A DNA stretch of 64,000 nt from Hydractinia symbiolongicarpus (lineage: Eukaryota > Cnidaria > Hydrozoa > Anthoathecata > Hydractiniidae): assembly GCF_029227915.1 (NCBI RefSeq), contig NC_079880.1, positions 16,450,001 to 16,514,000 on the forward strand, written 5' to 3'. Positions 33,030 to 46,145 of this stretch are shown here, piece by piece. The translations under genes and the position numbers were made by a program. How positions within the stretch are numbered: the stretch's first letter is position 1; every line of letters begins with the position of its first letter. Below the pieces are notes generated by a model. The model did no database searches. It worked only from the letters and a program-made list of their open reading frames with translations, and was not told where the DNA came from.

Positions 33030-33845
33030 TTCCTAAGTTATTTTCTCTGGCTCCATGACTTTGGAACGCCGTCAATTACATGCACACACGTCTATAGGCA
33101 GCAATATGGCCTTTAGCCGCCTAATAAAAACCTTACACGTAAGTTACGCGGTTCCACGCGTCCATACCGGTTACCATTGGTCAAGTCTTTCAATTCTCAA
33201 TGGACTAGAAGCTCCTTAGTTATTTTTCCCAGCGACCAGGCTGTACAAGGCCGTCAACTACGTGCACACGCGTCTAAAGGCTGCAATAGGGCTTTTTGCC
33301 GCCAATTAGAGGCCTTACACGTAAATCACGTGGGTCCGTGTGCCTGCGCAGGTTACCATTGATCTAGTCCTTCCACTCTCAATACACTAGAACGTCCTAA
33401 GTTGTTAATCCTCGTTCCATTGCTTTAGAACGTCGTAATCCACATGCACACGCCATGAAAAGGCTATAATACGGCCTTTTGACGCCAAATAAAGGCCTTA
33501 CACGTAAATCGCGTGCTTCCGCGTGACTGCGCAGGTTACTATTGGTCTAATTCTTCCACTCTCAATGCACTAGGACGTCCTAAGTTGTTTTCCCTAGCTC
33601 CATGTCTTTATAACGCCGCAAAACACATGGACACGCCATGAAAAGGCTATAATACAGCCTTTTGACGCCTATCAAAGGCCTTGAACTTAAATTACGTGGT
33701 TCCACGCGTCCAAGCATGATCTCATTGGTCTATTCCTTCCATTCTCAATGGAGTAGAACGTCCTAAGTTGTTTTCCCTGACTCCATGTCTTTACAACGCC
33801 GCAAAACACATGCACACGCCATGAAAGGGCTATAATACGGCCTTT
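33030..33845 (+). repeat. Second copy of block 2730-3545
   Basis: Offset 30300 bp. Differences noticed include ctgtacaaggccgtc near 33243, ccgccaattagagg near 33301 and caagcatgatctcattgg near 33712. At about 33845 the sequence leaves the 3460-type monomer and enters a gacgccaaataaaggcc core. Confidence 0.8.
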
Positions 33846-34139
33846 TGACGCCAAATAAAGGCCTTACACGTAAATCGCGTGCTTCCGCATGCCTGCGCAG
33901 GTTACTATTGGTCTACTCCTTCCACTCTCAATGCACTACGACGTCCTAAATTGTTCACCCTGTTTCCATGGCTTTAAAACGCCGTGAACTACATGCAATG
34001 ACCTCTAAAGGCTGTGATACGGCCTTTTGCGGCCTATTAAAGTCCTTACACGTAAGTCACGTGGTTCCGCGTGGCTGCGCAGGTTACCATTGGTCTAGTC
34101 CTTCCACTCTAATAACACTACGCTGTCCTAAGTTGTTTT
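33846..34139 (+). repeat. Segment matching 6306-6590
   Basis: The edges 33943 and 34125 match 6374 and 6556 (offset 27569), including catgcaatgacctctaaagg. There is a small local difference (ctctaataacac here, ctcttaatacac there). The segment bridges the 33030 block to the divergent block that follows. Confidence 0.7.
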
Positions 34140-35252
34140 TCCTGGTTCCATGGCTTTAGAACGCCGTAATCCACATGCACACGCCATAAAATTGCTATAA
34201 TACGGCCTCTGGACGCCTAATAAAGGCCTTTCCCTAGTTCCATGGCTTTAGAACGCCGTCAACTACATGCAAAGGCCTCTAAGGGCGGTAATACGGCTTT
34301 TTGCGGCCTATTAAAACCTTACACGTAAATCACGTGTGTCCGCGTGCTTGCACAAGTTACTATTGGTCCAGTCCTTCCACTCTCAATGCACTACGCCGTT
34401 CTAAGTTGTTTTGTCCGGCTCCATCGCTTTGGAACTCCGTCAACTACGTGCACACGCCTCTAAAGGCCGTAATACGGTCTTTTGCCGCCAAATAAAGACC
34501 TTACACGTAAAATACGTGGTTACAACAGTCGAAGCCGGTTATCATTGGTGTAGTCCTTCCACTCCTAATGGACTAGGACGTTGTAAGCCGTTATCCCTGG
34601 TTCCACGACTATAGAACTTCCTCAACTACAAGCACAGCCCTCTAAAGGCCGTAATACGGTCTTTTGCCGCCTAACAAAAACCTTACACGAAAATTACGTG
34701 TTTCCAACCGTCCAAGCCGGTTGAGATTGGTCTGGTCCTTTCACTCTTAATGGACTAGGACGTCGTAAGCCGTTGTCCCTGGTTTCATGACTATAGAACG
34801 ACGTCAACTACAAGCACACGCCTCTAAAAGCCGTAATACGGTCTTTTGCCACCTAATAAAAGCCTTACACGTACATTACGTCGTTCCACGCGTCTAAGAC
34901 GGTTGCCATTGGTCTAGCCTTTCTATTCTCCTAAGTTTTTTGACCTGGCCGAATGGCTTTAGAACGCCGTCAACTACATGCACACGGCATGAAAAGGCTG
35001 CAATACGGCCTTTTGACGCCTAATTAAAGCTTTTCAGATAAGTAACGTCGTTCCACGCGTCCAAGCCCGTTATCATTGGTCTATCCTTTCAATTCTCAAT
35101 GGACTAGAATGTCCTAAGTTGTTTTCCGCTGCGCCAAGGCTGTGCAACGCCGTCAACTACGTGCACGTGCGTCTAAAGGCTGCAATACGGCCTTTTGCGG
35201 CCTATTAAAGGCCTTACACGTAAATCAGATGGTTCCACGCGTCCAAGCTTGA
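34140..35252 (+). repeat. Divergent I block, copy 4
   Basis: Matches 11904-13016 at an offset of 22236 bp, including the truncated-monomer junction at about 34228 and the 166-bp monomer at 34762. Small differences are cacgaaaattacgtg near 34687, gtctaagacgg near 34893, gaacgccgtc near 34962 and agtaacgtcg near 35041. The match ends at caagcttgagaccattggtc (about 35245). This small block lies about 18 kb from its nearest relative, so it moved within the array. Confidence 0.85.
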
Positions 35253-35475
35253 GACCATTGGTCAAGTCCTTCCACTCTCAATACACTACGACGTTCTAAG
35301 TTGTTTTCACTGGCTCCATGCCTTGAGAACGGCGTAAACGCCTTGCACACGCCAATGAAAGGCTATAATACGCCCTTTTGTCGCCTATTAAAGTCCTTAC
35401 ACGTAAATCGCATGGTTCGGCGTGCCTGCGCAGGTTACCATTGGTCTAGTCCCTCCACTTTCAATGCACTACGAC
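35253..35475 (+). repeat. Junction monomers
   Basis: The monomer at 35293 has ttcactggctccatgccttg, aacggcgtaaacgccttgca and tacgcccttttgtcgcc, a combination not noticed elsewhere in the window. It lies between the divergent block and the block shared with 5098-6080 and is probably an otherwise lost variant. Confidence 0.6.
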
Positions 35476-36460
35476 GTCCTAAGTTGTTTTCCCTGGCTCC
35501 ATGTCTTTATAACGCCGCAAAGCACATGGACACGCCATGAAAAGGCTATAATACAGCCTTTTGACGCCTATCAAAGGCCTTAAACTTAAATTACGTCGTT
35601 CCACGCGTCCAAGCTTGCTCTCATTGGTCTATTCCTTCCATTCTCAATGGACTAGAACGTCCTAAGTTGTTTTCCCTGGCTCCATGTCTTTACAACGCCG
35701 CAAAACACATGCACACGCCATGAAAGGGCTATAATACAGCCTTTTGACGCCTATCAAAGGCCCTAAACTTAAATTACGTGGTTCCACGCGTCCAAGCTTG
35801 CTCTCATTGGTCTATTCCTTCCATTCTCAATACACTACGACGTCCTAAGTTGTTCTCCCTGTCTCCATGCCTTGGGAACGCCGTAAACTACATGCAAAGT
35901 ACTCAAAGGCTGTAATACGGCCTTTTGCGGCCTATTAAAGGCCTGACACGTAAATTCCGTCGATCCACGCGTCCATGACGGTTACGATTGATCTAGTCCT
36001 TCCATTCTCAATGGACTAGAACGTCCTAAGTTATTTTCCCCAGCGCAAAGGCTGTACAACGCCGTCAACTACGTGCACATCCATCTGAAGGCTGCAATAC
36101 GGCCTTTTGCCGCCTAATAAAGGCCTTACACGTAAATCACGTGGTTCCGCGCACCTGCGCAGGTTACCATTGGTCTAGTCCTTCCATTCGCAACACACTA
36201 GGACGTCCTAAGTTGTTTTCCCTGGTTCCATGTCTTTAGAACGCCGTCAATTACATGCACACACGTCTATAACCAGCAATATGGCATTTTGCCGCCTAAT
36301 AAAAGCCTTACACGTAAGTTACGCGGTTCCACGCGTCCATACCGGTTACCATTGGTCTAGTCCTTCCACTCTCAATATACTAGAACGTCCTAAGTTGTTA
36401 TTCCTGGTTCAATAACTTTAGAACACCGTAATCTACATGCACACGCCATGAAAAGGCTAT
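35476..36460 (+). repeat. Second copy of block 5098-6080
   Basis: Offset 30378 bp over six monomers. Differences are few (ttattttccccagcgcaaag near 36032, catccatctgaagg near 36078). The copy ends in the core of the monomer at 36387. Confidence 0.8.
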
Positions 36461-38396
36461 AATACGGCCTTTTGACGCCTAATAAAGGCCTTACAGGTAA
36501 ATCACGTAGTTCCGCGTGACTGTGCAGGTTACTATTGGTCTAGTTCTTCCACTCTCAATGCACTAGGACGTCCTAAGTTGTTTTCCCTGGCTCCATGTCT
36601 TTACAACGCCGCAAAACACATGCACACGCCATGAAAAGGCTATAATACGGCCTTTTGACGCCTAATAAAGGCCTTACACGTAAATCACGTGGTGCCACGC
36701 GTCCAAGCTTGTTACCATTGGCCTAGTCCTTCCACTCTCAATACACTACGACGTCCTAAGTTGTTCTCCCTGTCTCCATGCCTTGGGAACGCCGTAAACT
36801 ACATGCAAAGGACTCTAAAGTCTGTTATACGGCCTTTAGCCGCCTAATAAAAACCTTACACGTAAATTACGCGGTTCCACGCGTCCATACCGGTTACCAT
36901 TGGTCTAGTCCTTCCATTCTCAATGGACTAGAAGCTCCTAAGTTATTTTCCCCAACGACCAGGCTGTACAACGCCGTCAACTACGTGCACATGCGTCTAA
37001 AGGCTGCAATACGGCCTTTTGCCGCCCATTAAATGCCTTACACGTAATCGTGTGGTTTCACGTGCCTGCGCAGGTTACCATTGGTCTAGTCCTTCCACTC
37101 TCAATACACTAGAACGTCCTAAGTTGTTCTCCCTGGTTCCATGGCTTTAGAAAGCCGTAATCCACATGCACACGCCATGAAAAGGCTATAATATGGCCTT
37201 TTGACGCCTAATAAAGGCCTTACAGGTAAATCACGTGGTTCCGCGTGACTGCGCAGGTTACTATTGGTCTAGTTCTTCCATTCTCAATGCACTAGGACGT
37301 CCTAAGTTGTTTTCCCTTGCTCCATGTCTTTACAACGCCGCAAAACACATGCACACGCCATGAAAAGGCTATAATACAGCCTTTTGACGCCTATCAAAGG
37401 CCTTAAACTTAAATTACGTGGTTCCACGCGTCCAAGCTTGCTCTCATTGGTCTATTCCTTCCATTCTCAATGGACTAGAACGTCCTAAGTTGTTTTCCCT
37501 GGCTCCATGTCTTTACAACGCCGTAATCCACATGCACACGCCATGAAAAGGCTATAATACGGCCTTTTGACGCCTAATAAAGGCCTTACAGGTGAATCAC
37601 GTGGTTCCACGCGTCCAAGCTTGTTACCATTGGTCTAGTTCTTCCACTCTCAATACACTACGCCGTCCTAAGTTGTTTTTCCTGGTTCCATGGCTTTACA
37701 ACGCTGTAAATCACATGCACACGCCATGAAAAGGCTATAATACGGCCTTTTGACGCTTTTTAAATGCCTTACACGTAAATCGCGTGGTTCCGCGTGCCTG
37801 CGCAGGTTACCATTGGTCTACTCCTTCCACTCTCAATACACTACGCCGTCCAAAGTTGTTTTCCTTGGTTCCATGCCTTTACAACGCCGTAAACCACATG
37901 CACACGTCATGAAAAGGCTATAATACGTCCTTTTGACGCCTATTAAATGCCTTACACGTAAATCGCGTGGTTCCGCGTGCCTGCGCAGGTTACCATTTGT
38001 CTAGTCCTTCCACTCTCAATACACTAGAACGTCCTAAGTTGTTATTCCTGGTTCCATGGCTTTAGAAAGCCGTAATCCACATGCAAATGCCATGAAAAGG
38101 CTATAATACGGCCTTTTGACGCCTAATAAAGGCCTTACAGGTAAATCGCGTGGTTCCACGCGTCCAAGATTGTTATCATTGGTCTAGTTCTTCCACTCTC
38201 AATACACTACGCCGTCCTAAGTTGTTTTTCCTGGTTCCATGGCTTTACAACGCCGTAAACCACATGCACACGCCATGAAAAGGCTATAATACGTCCTTTT
38301 GACGCCTATTAAATGCCATACACGTACATCGCGTGGTTCTGCGTCACTGCACAGGTTACCATTGGTCTAGTCCTTCCACTGTCAATGCACTACGAC
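36461..38396 (+). repeat. Mixed monomers
   Basis: Edges at 36570, 36753, 36935, 37116, 37299, 37482, 37665, 37848, 38031 and 38214. It includes an H-headed monomer with a B-type 3' half (36753), A, G, C and common forms. 37116-37480 is close to 21217-21580 and 23213-23577. A gacgctttttaaatgcc core appears near 37752 and again around 46520, 47067 and 48347. No gene or inserted element is seen. Confidence 0.65.
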
Positions 38397-39494
38397 GTCC
38401 TAAGTTGTTTTCTCTGGCTCCATAGCTTTGGAACGCCGTCAACTACGTGCACACGCCATTGAAAAGCAATAATACCGCCTTTTGCCACCTAATAAAGTCC
38501 TTACACGTAAATCACGTTGGCCTGCGTGCCTGCGCAGGTTACAATTGGTCTAGTCTTTCCACTCTCAATACACGAGAGCGTCCTAAGTTGTTTCTCCTGG
38601 TTCCATGGCTTTACAACGCCGTAAACCACATGCACACGTCATGAAAAGGCTATAATACGTCCTTTTGACGCCTATTAAATGCCTTACACGTAAATCGCGT
38701 GGTTCCGCGTGCCTGCGCAGGTTACCATTGGTCTAGTTCTTCCACTCTCAATACACTAGAACGTCCTAAGTTGTTATTCCTGGTTCCATGGCTTTAGAAA
38801 GCCGTAATCCACATGCAAATGCCATGAAAAGGCTATAATACGGCCTTTTGACGCCTAATAAAGGCCTTACAGGTAAATCGCGTGGTTCCACGCGTCCAAG
38901 CTTGTTACCATTGGTCTAGTTCTTCCACTCTCAATACACTACGCCGTCCTAAGTTGTTTTTCCTGGTTCCATGGCTTTACAACGCCGTAAACCACATGCA
39001 CACGCCATGAAAAGGCTATAATACGGCCTTTTGACGCCTATTAAATGCCTTACACGTAAATCACGGGGTTCTGCGTCACTGCACAGGTTACCATTGGTCT
39101 AGTCCTTCCACTGTCAATGCACTACGACGTCCTAAGTTGTTTTCTCTGGCTCCATAGCTTTGGAACGCCGTCAACTACGTGCACACGCCATTGAAAAGCA
39201 ATAATACCGCCTTTTGCCGCCTAATAAAGTCCTTACACGTAAATCACGTTGGCCTGCGTGCCTGCGCAGGTTACAATTGGTCTATTCTTTCCACTCTCAA
39301 TACACGAGAGCGTCCTAAATTGTTTCTCCTGGTTCCATGGCTTTACAACGCCGTAAACCACATGCACACGTCATGAAAAGGCTATAATACGTCCTTTTGA
39401 CGCCTATTAAATGCCTTACACGTAAATCGCGTGGTTCCATGTGCCTGCGCAGGTTACCATTGGTCTAGTCCTTCCACTCTCAATGCACTACGAC
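38397..39494 (+). repeat. 732-bp tetramer, one and a half units
   Basis: Four monomers (F at 38397, an acgagagcgtcc-edged one at 38580, G-like with catgcaaatgccatg at 38763, common at 38946) are followed at +732 by F (39129) and the acgagagcg one (39312). The series then switches to a B/F type at 39495. Confidence 0.75.
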
Positions 39495-40075
39495 GTCCTA
39501 AGTTATTTTCTCTGGCTCCATGGCTTTGGAACGCCGTCAATTACATGCACACACGTCTATAACCAGCAATATGGCATTTTGCCGCCTAATAAAAGCCTTA
39601 CAGGTAAGTTAGACGGTTCCAAGCGTCTATACCGGTTACCATTGGTCTAGTCCTTCCATTCTCAATGGACTAAAACGTCCTAAGTTATTTTCCCCATCGA
39701 CAAGGCTGTACAACGCCGTCAACTACGTGCACATGCGTCTAAAGGCTGCAATACGGCCTTTTGCCGCCCATTAAATGCCTTACACGTAATCGTGTGGTTT
39801 CGCGTGCCTGCGCAGGTTACCATTGGTCTAGTCCTTCCACTCTCAATACACTAGAACGTCCTAAGTTGTTATTCCTGGTTCCATGGCTTCAGAACGCCGT
39901 AATCCACATGCACACGCCATGAAAAGGCTATAATACGGCCTCTGGACGCCTAATAAAGGCCTTACACGTAAATCACGTGGTTCCACGCGTCCAAGCTTGT
40001 TACCATTGGTCTAGTCCTTCCACTCACAATACACTAGAACGCCCTAAGTTGTTATTCCTGGTTCCATGGCTTTAC
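38763..40075 (+). repeat. Block repeated at 40955-42267 (offset 2192)
   Basis: Edges 38763, 38946, 39129, 39312, 39495, 39677 and 39858 match 40955, 41138, 41321, 41504, 41687, 41869 and 42050. Shared markers are ccaagcgtctataccgg, ccccatcgacaagg and catggcttcagaacgccg. The part from 39129 is also found at 48805-49700. Confidence 0.8.
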
Positions 40076-40954
40076 AACGCCGTAAACCACATGCACACGC
40101 CATGAAAAGGCTATAATACAGCCTCTGGACGCCTATCAAAGGCCTTAAACTTAAATTACGTGGTTCCACGCGTCCAAGCTTGCTCTCATTGGTCTATTCC
40201 TTCCATTCTCAATGGACTAGAACGTCCTAAGTTGTTTTCCCTGGCTCCATGTCTTTACAACGCCGCAAAACACATGCACACGCCATGAAAAGGGTATAAT
40301 ACAGCATTTTGACGCCTATCAAAGGCCTTAAACTTAAATTACGTGGTTCCAAGTGACCAAGCTTGCTCTCATTGGTCTAGTTCTTCCACTCTCAATACAC
40401 TACGACGTCCTAAGTTGTTTTCTCTGGCTCCATAGCTTTACAACGCCGTAAACCACATGTACACGCCATAAAAAGGCTATAATACCGCCTTTTGCCGCCT
40501 AATAAAGTCCTTAAACGAAAATCACGTTGGTCTGCGTGCCTGCGCAGGTTACCATTGGTCTAGTCTTTCCACTCTCAATACACGAGAGCGTCCTAAGTTG
40601 TTATTCCTTGTTCCATGGCTTTAGAAAGCCGTAATCCACATGCACACGCCATGAAAAGGCTATAATACGGCCTTTTGACGCCTAATAAAGGCCTTACAGG
40701 TAAATCACGTGATTCCACGCGTCCAAGCTTGTTACCATTGGTCTAGTTCTTCCACTCTCAATACACTACGCCGTCCAAAGTTGTTTTCCTTGGTTCCATG
40801 CCTTTACAACGCCGTAAACCACATGCACACGCCACGAAAAGGCTATAATACAGCCTTTTGACGCCTATTAAATGCCTTACACGTAATCGTGTGGTTTCGC
40901 GTGCCTGAGCAGGTTACCATTGGTCTAGTCCTTCCACTCATAATACACTAGAAC
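40041..40954 (+). repeat. C-C-F-G-type monomers between the two 2192-offset copies
   Basis: Edges at 40041, 40224, 40407, 40590 and 40773. Monomers 40041-40589 resemble 43875-44423 and 45700-46248 (cagcctctggacgcc, cagcattttgacgcc and ccaagtgaccaagcttgctc variants). The monomer at 40773 begins gtccaaagttg. Confidence 0.7.
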
Positions 40955-41686
40955 GTCCTAAGTTGTTATTCCTGGTTCCATGGCTTTAGAAAGCCGTAAT
41001 CCACATGCAAATGCCATGAAAAGGCTATAATACGGCCTTTTGACGCCTAATAAAGGCCTTACAGGTAAATCGCGTGGTTCCACGCGTCCAAGCTTGTTAC
41101 CATTGGTCTAGTTCTTCCACTCTCACTACACTACGTCGTCCTAAGTTGTTTTTCCTGGTTCCATGGCTTTACAACGCCGTAAACCACATGCACACGCCAT
41201 GAAAAGGCTATAATACGGCCTTTTGTCGCCTATTAAATGCCTTACACGTAAATCACGGGGTTCTGCGTCACTGCACAGGTTACCATTGGTCTAGTCCTTC
41301 CACTGTCAATGCACTACGACGTCCTAAGTTGTTTTCTCTGGCTCCATAGCTTTGGAACGCCGTCAACTACGTGCACACGCCATTGAAAAGCAATAATACC
41401 GCCTTTTGCCGCCTAATAAAGTCCTTACACGTAAATCACGTTGGCCTGCGTGCCTGCGCAGGTTACAATTGGTCTAGTCTTTCCACTCTCAATACACGAG
41501 AGCGTCCTAAGTTGTTTCTCCTGGTTCCATGGCTTTACAACGCCGTAAACCACATGCACACGTCATGAAAAGGCTATAATACGTCCTTTTGACGCCTATT
41601 AAATGCCTTACACGTAAATCGCGTGGTTTCGCGTGCCTGCGCAGGTTACCATTGGTCTAGTCCTTCCACTCTCAATGCACTACGAC

Positions 41687-42598
41687 GTCCTAAGTTATTT
41701 TCTCTGGCTCCATGGCTTTGGAACGCCGTCAATTACATGCACACACGTCTATAACCAGCAATATGGCATTTTGCCGCCTAATAAAAGCCTTACAGGTAAG
41801 TTAGACGGTTCCAAGCGTCTATACCGGTTACCATTGGTCTAGTCCTTCCATTCTCAATGGACTAAAACGTCCTAAGTTATTTTCCCCATCGACAAGGCTG
41901 TACAACGCCGTCAACTACGTGCACATGCGTCTAAAGGCTGCAATACGGCCTTTTGCCGCCCATTAAATGCCTTACACGTAATCGTGTGGTTTCGCGTGCC
42001 TGCGCAGGTTACCATTGGTCTAGTCCTTCCACTCTCAATACACTAGAACGTCCTAAGTTGTTATTCCTGGTTCCATGGCTTCAGAACGCCGTAATCCACA
42101 TGCACACGCCATGAAAAGGCTATAATACGGCCTCTGGACGCCTAATAAAGGCCTTACACGTAAATCACGTGGTTCCACGCGTCCAAGCTTGTTACCATTG
42201 GTCTAGTCCTTCCACTCACAATACACTAGAACGTCCTAAGTTGTTATTCCTGGTTCCATGGCTTTAGAAAGCCGTAATCCACATGCACACGCCATGAAAA
42301 AGCTATAATACGGCCTTTTGACGCCTAATAAAGGCCTTACAGGTAAATCACGTGGTTCCACGCGTCCAAGCTTGTTACCATTGGTCTAGTTCTTCCACTC
42401 TCAATACACTACGCCGTCTTAAGTTGTTTTTCCTGGTTCCATGGCTTTACAACGCCGTAATCCACATGCACACGCCATGAAAAGGCTATAATACGGCCTT
42501 TTGACGCCTAATAAAAACCTTACACGTAAATTATGCGGTTCCACGCGTCCATACCGGTTACCATTGGTCTAGTCCTTCCATTCTCAATGGACTACGAC
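41687..42598 (+). repeat. 912-bp pentamer, unit 1
   Basis: Edges 41687, 41869, 42050, 42233 and 42416. The same order repeats from 42599 with edges 42781, 42962, 43145 and 43328. Markers are taggtaagttagacggttcc, ccccatcgacaagg, catggcttcagaacgcc and catgaaaaagctataatacg. Confidence 0.8.
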
Positions 42599-44423
42599 GT
42601 CCTAAGTTATTTTCTCTGGCTCCATGGCTTTGGAACGCCGTCAATTACATGCACACACGTCTATAACCAGCAATATGGCATTTTGCCGCCTAATAAAAGC
42701 CTTACAGGTAAGTTAGACGGTTCCAAGCGTCTATACCATTTACCATTGGTCTAGTCCTTCCATTCTCAATGGACTAAAACGTCCTAAGTTATTTTCCCCA
42801 TCGACAAGGCTGTACAACGCCGTCAACTACGTGCACATGCGTCTAAAGGCTGCAATACGGCCTTTTGCCGCCCATTAAATGCCTTACACGTAATCGTTTG
42901 GTTTCGCGTGCCTGCGCAGGTTACCATTGGTCTAGTCCTTCCACTCTCAATACACTAGAACGTCCTAAGTTGTTATTCCTGGTTCCATGGCTTCAGAACG
43001 CCTTAATCCACATGCACACGCCATGAAAAGGCTATAATACGGCCTCTGGACAACTAATAAAGGCCTTACACGTAAATCACGTGGTTCCACGCGTCCAAGC
43101 TTGTTACCATTGGTCTAGTCCTTCCACTCACAATACACTAGAACGTCCTAAGTTGCTATTCCTGGTTCCATGGCTTTAGAAAGCCGTAATCCACATGCAC
43201 ACGCCATGAAAAAGCTATAATACGGCCTTTTGACGCCTAATAAAGGCCTTACAGGTAAATCACGTGGTTCCACGCGTCCAAGCTTGTTACCATTGGTCTA
43301 GTTCTTCCACTCTCAATACACTACGCCGTCTTAAGTTGTTTTTCCTGGTTTCATGGCTTTACAACGCCGTAATCCACATGCACACGCCATGAAACTGCTA
43401 TAATACGGCCTTTTGACGCCTAATAAAAACCTTACACGTAAATTATGCGGTTCCACGCGTCCATACCGGTTACCATTGGTCTAGTCCTTCCATTCTCAAT
43501 GGACTAGAAGCTCCTAAGTTATTTTCCCCAGCGACCAGGCTGTACAACGCCGTCAACTACGTGCACATGCGTCTAAAGGCTGCAATACGGCCTTTTGCCG
43601 CCCATTAAATGCCTTACACGTAATCGTGTGGTTTCACGTGCCTGCGCAGGTTACCATTGGTCTAGTCCTTCCACTCTCAATACACTAGAACGTCCAAAGT
43701 TGTTCTCCCTGGTTCCATGGCTTTAGAAAGCCGTAATCCACATGCACACGCCATGAAAAGGCTATAATATGGCCTTTTGACGCCTAATAAAGGCCTTACA
43801 GGTAAATCACGTGGTTCCGCGTGACTGCGCAGGTTACTATTGGTCTAGTTCTTCCACTCTCAATGCACTAGGACGTCCTAAGTTGTTTTCCCTGGCTCCA
43901 TGTTTTTACAACGCCGCAAAACACATGCACACGCCATGAAAAGGCTATAATACAGCCTCTGGACGCCTATCAAAGGCCTTAAACTTAAATTACGTGGTTC
44001 CACGCGTCCAAGCTTGCTCTCATTGGTCTATTCCTTCCATTCTCAATGGACTAGAACGTCCTAAGTTGTTTTCCCTGGCTCCATGTCTTTACAACGCCGC
44101 AAAACACATGCACACGCCATGAAAAGGCTATAATACAGCATTTTGACGCCTATCAAAGGCCTTAAACTTAAATTACGTGGTTCCAAGTGACCAAGCTTGC
44201 TCTCATTGGTCTAGTTCTTCCACTCTCAATACACTACGACGTCCTAAATTGTTTTCTCTGGCTCCATAGCTTTACAACGCCGTAAACCACATGCACACGC
44301 CATAAAAAGGCTATAATACGTCCTTTTGACGCCTATTAAATGCCTTACACGTAAATCGCGTGGTTCCGCGTGCCTGCGCAGGTTACCATTGGTCTAGTCC
44401 TTCCACTCTCAATGCACTACGAC
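42599..44423 (+). repeat. 1825-bp 10-mer HOR, unit 1
   Basis: Contains the second 912-bp pentamer (42599-43510) and a second half starting with the ccccagcgaccagg A-like monomer (43511), G-like (43692), C (43875), C (44058) and a hybrid at 44241. Unit-specific changes include ggacaactaataaagg near 43048, gtttttacaacgcc near 43902 and catgaaactgctataata near 43388. Confidence 0.8.
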
Positions 44424-46145
44424 GTCCTAAGTTATTTTCTCTGACTCCATGGCTTTGGAACGCCGTCAATTACATGCACACACGTCTATAACCAGCAATA
44501 TGGCATTTTGCCGCCTAATAAAAGCCTTACAGGTAAGTTAGACGGTTCCAAGCGTCTATACCGGTTACCATTGGTCTAGTCCTTCCATTCTCAATGGACT
44601 AAAACGTCCTAAGTTATTTTCCCCATCGACAAGGCTGTACAACGCCGTCAACTACGTGCACATGCGTCTAAAGGCTGCAATACGGCCTTTTGCCGCCCAT
44701 TAAATGCCTTACACGTAATCGTGTGGTTTCGCGTGCCTGCGCAGGTTACCATTGGTCTAGTCCTTCCACTCTCAATACACTAGAACGTCCTAAGTTGTTA
44801 TTCCTGGTTCCATGGCTTCAGAACGCCGTAATCCACATGCACACGCCATGAAAAGGCTATAATACGGCCTCTGGACGCCTAATAAAGGCCTTACACGTAA
44901 ATCACGTGGTTCCACGTGTCCAAGCTTGTTACCATTGGTCTAGTCCTTCCACTCACAATACACTAGAACGTCCTAAGTTGTTATTCCTGGTTCCATGGCT
45001 TTAGAAAGCCGTAATCCACATGCACACGCCATGAAAAAGCTATAATACGGCCTTTTGACGCCTAATAAAGGCCTTACAGGTAAATCACGTGGTTCCACGC
45101 GTCCAAGCTTGTTACCATTGGTCTAGTTCTTCCACTCTCAATACACTACGCCGTCTTAAGTTGTTTTTCCTGGTTCTATGGCTTTACAACGCCGTAATCC
45201 ACATGCACACGCCATGAAAAGGCTATAATACGGCCTTTTGACGCCTAATAAAAACCTTACACGTAAATTATGCGGTTCCACGCGTCCATACCGGTTACCA
45301 TTGGTCTAGTCCTTCCATTCTCAATGGACTAGAAGCTCCTAAGTTATTTTCCCCAGCGACCAGGCTGTACAACGCTGTCAACTACGTGCACATGCGTCTA
45401 AAGGCTGCAATACGGCCTTTTGCCGCCCATTAAATGCCTTACACGTAATCGTGTGGTTTCACGTGCCTGCGCAGGTTACCATTGGGCTAGTCCTTCCACT
45501 CTCAATACACTAGAACGTCCAAAGTTGTTCTCCCTGGTTCCATGGCTTTAGAAAGCCGTAATCCACATGCACACGCCATGAAAAGGCTATAATATGGCCT
45601 TTTGACGCCTAATAAAGGCCTTACAGGTAAATCACGTGGTTCCGCGTGACTGCGCAGGTTACTATTGGTCTAGTTCTTCCACTCTCAATGCACTAGGACG
45701 TCCTAAGTTGTTTTCCCTGGCTCCATGTCTTTACAACGCCGCAAAACACATGCACACGCCATGAAAAGGCTATAATACAGCCTCTGGACGCCTATCAAAG
45801 GCCTTAAACTTAAATTACGTGGTTCCACGCGTCCAAGCTTGCTCTCATTGGTCTATTCCTTCCATTCTCAATGGACTAGAACGTCCTAAGTTGTTTTCCC
45901 TGGCTCCATGTCTTTACAACGCCGCAAAACACATGCACACGCCATGAAAAGGCTATAATACAGAATTTTGACGCCTATCAAAGGCCTTAAACTTAAATTA
46001 CGTGGTTCCAAGTGACCAAGCTTGCTCTCATTGGTCTAGTTCTTCCACTCTCAATACACTACGACGTCCTAAGTTGTTTTCTCTGGCTCCATAGCTTTAC
46101 AACGCCGTAAACCACATGCACACGCCATAAAAAGGCTATAATACC
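44424..46145 (+). repeat. 1825-bp 10-mer HOR, unit 2
   Basis: Edges 44424, 44606, 44787, 44970, 45153, 45336, 45517, 45700, 45883 and 46066 follow unit 1 at +1825. Unit 1's last monomer turns to tacgtccttttgacgcc at about 44317, while here the last monomer keeps the taccgccttttgccgcc core, so the units part there. Confidence 0.8.
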
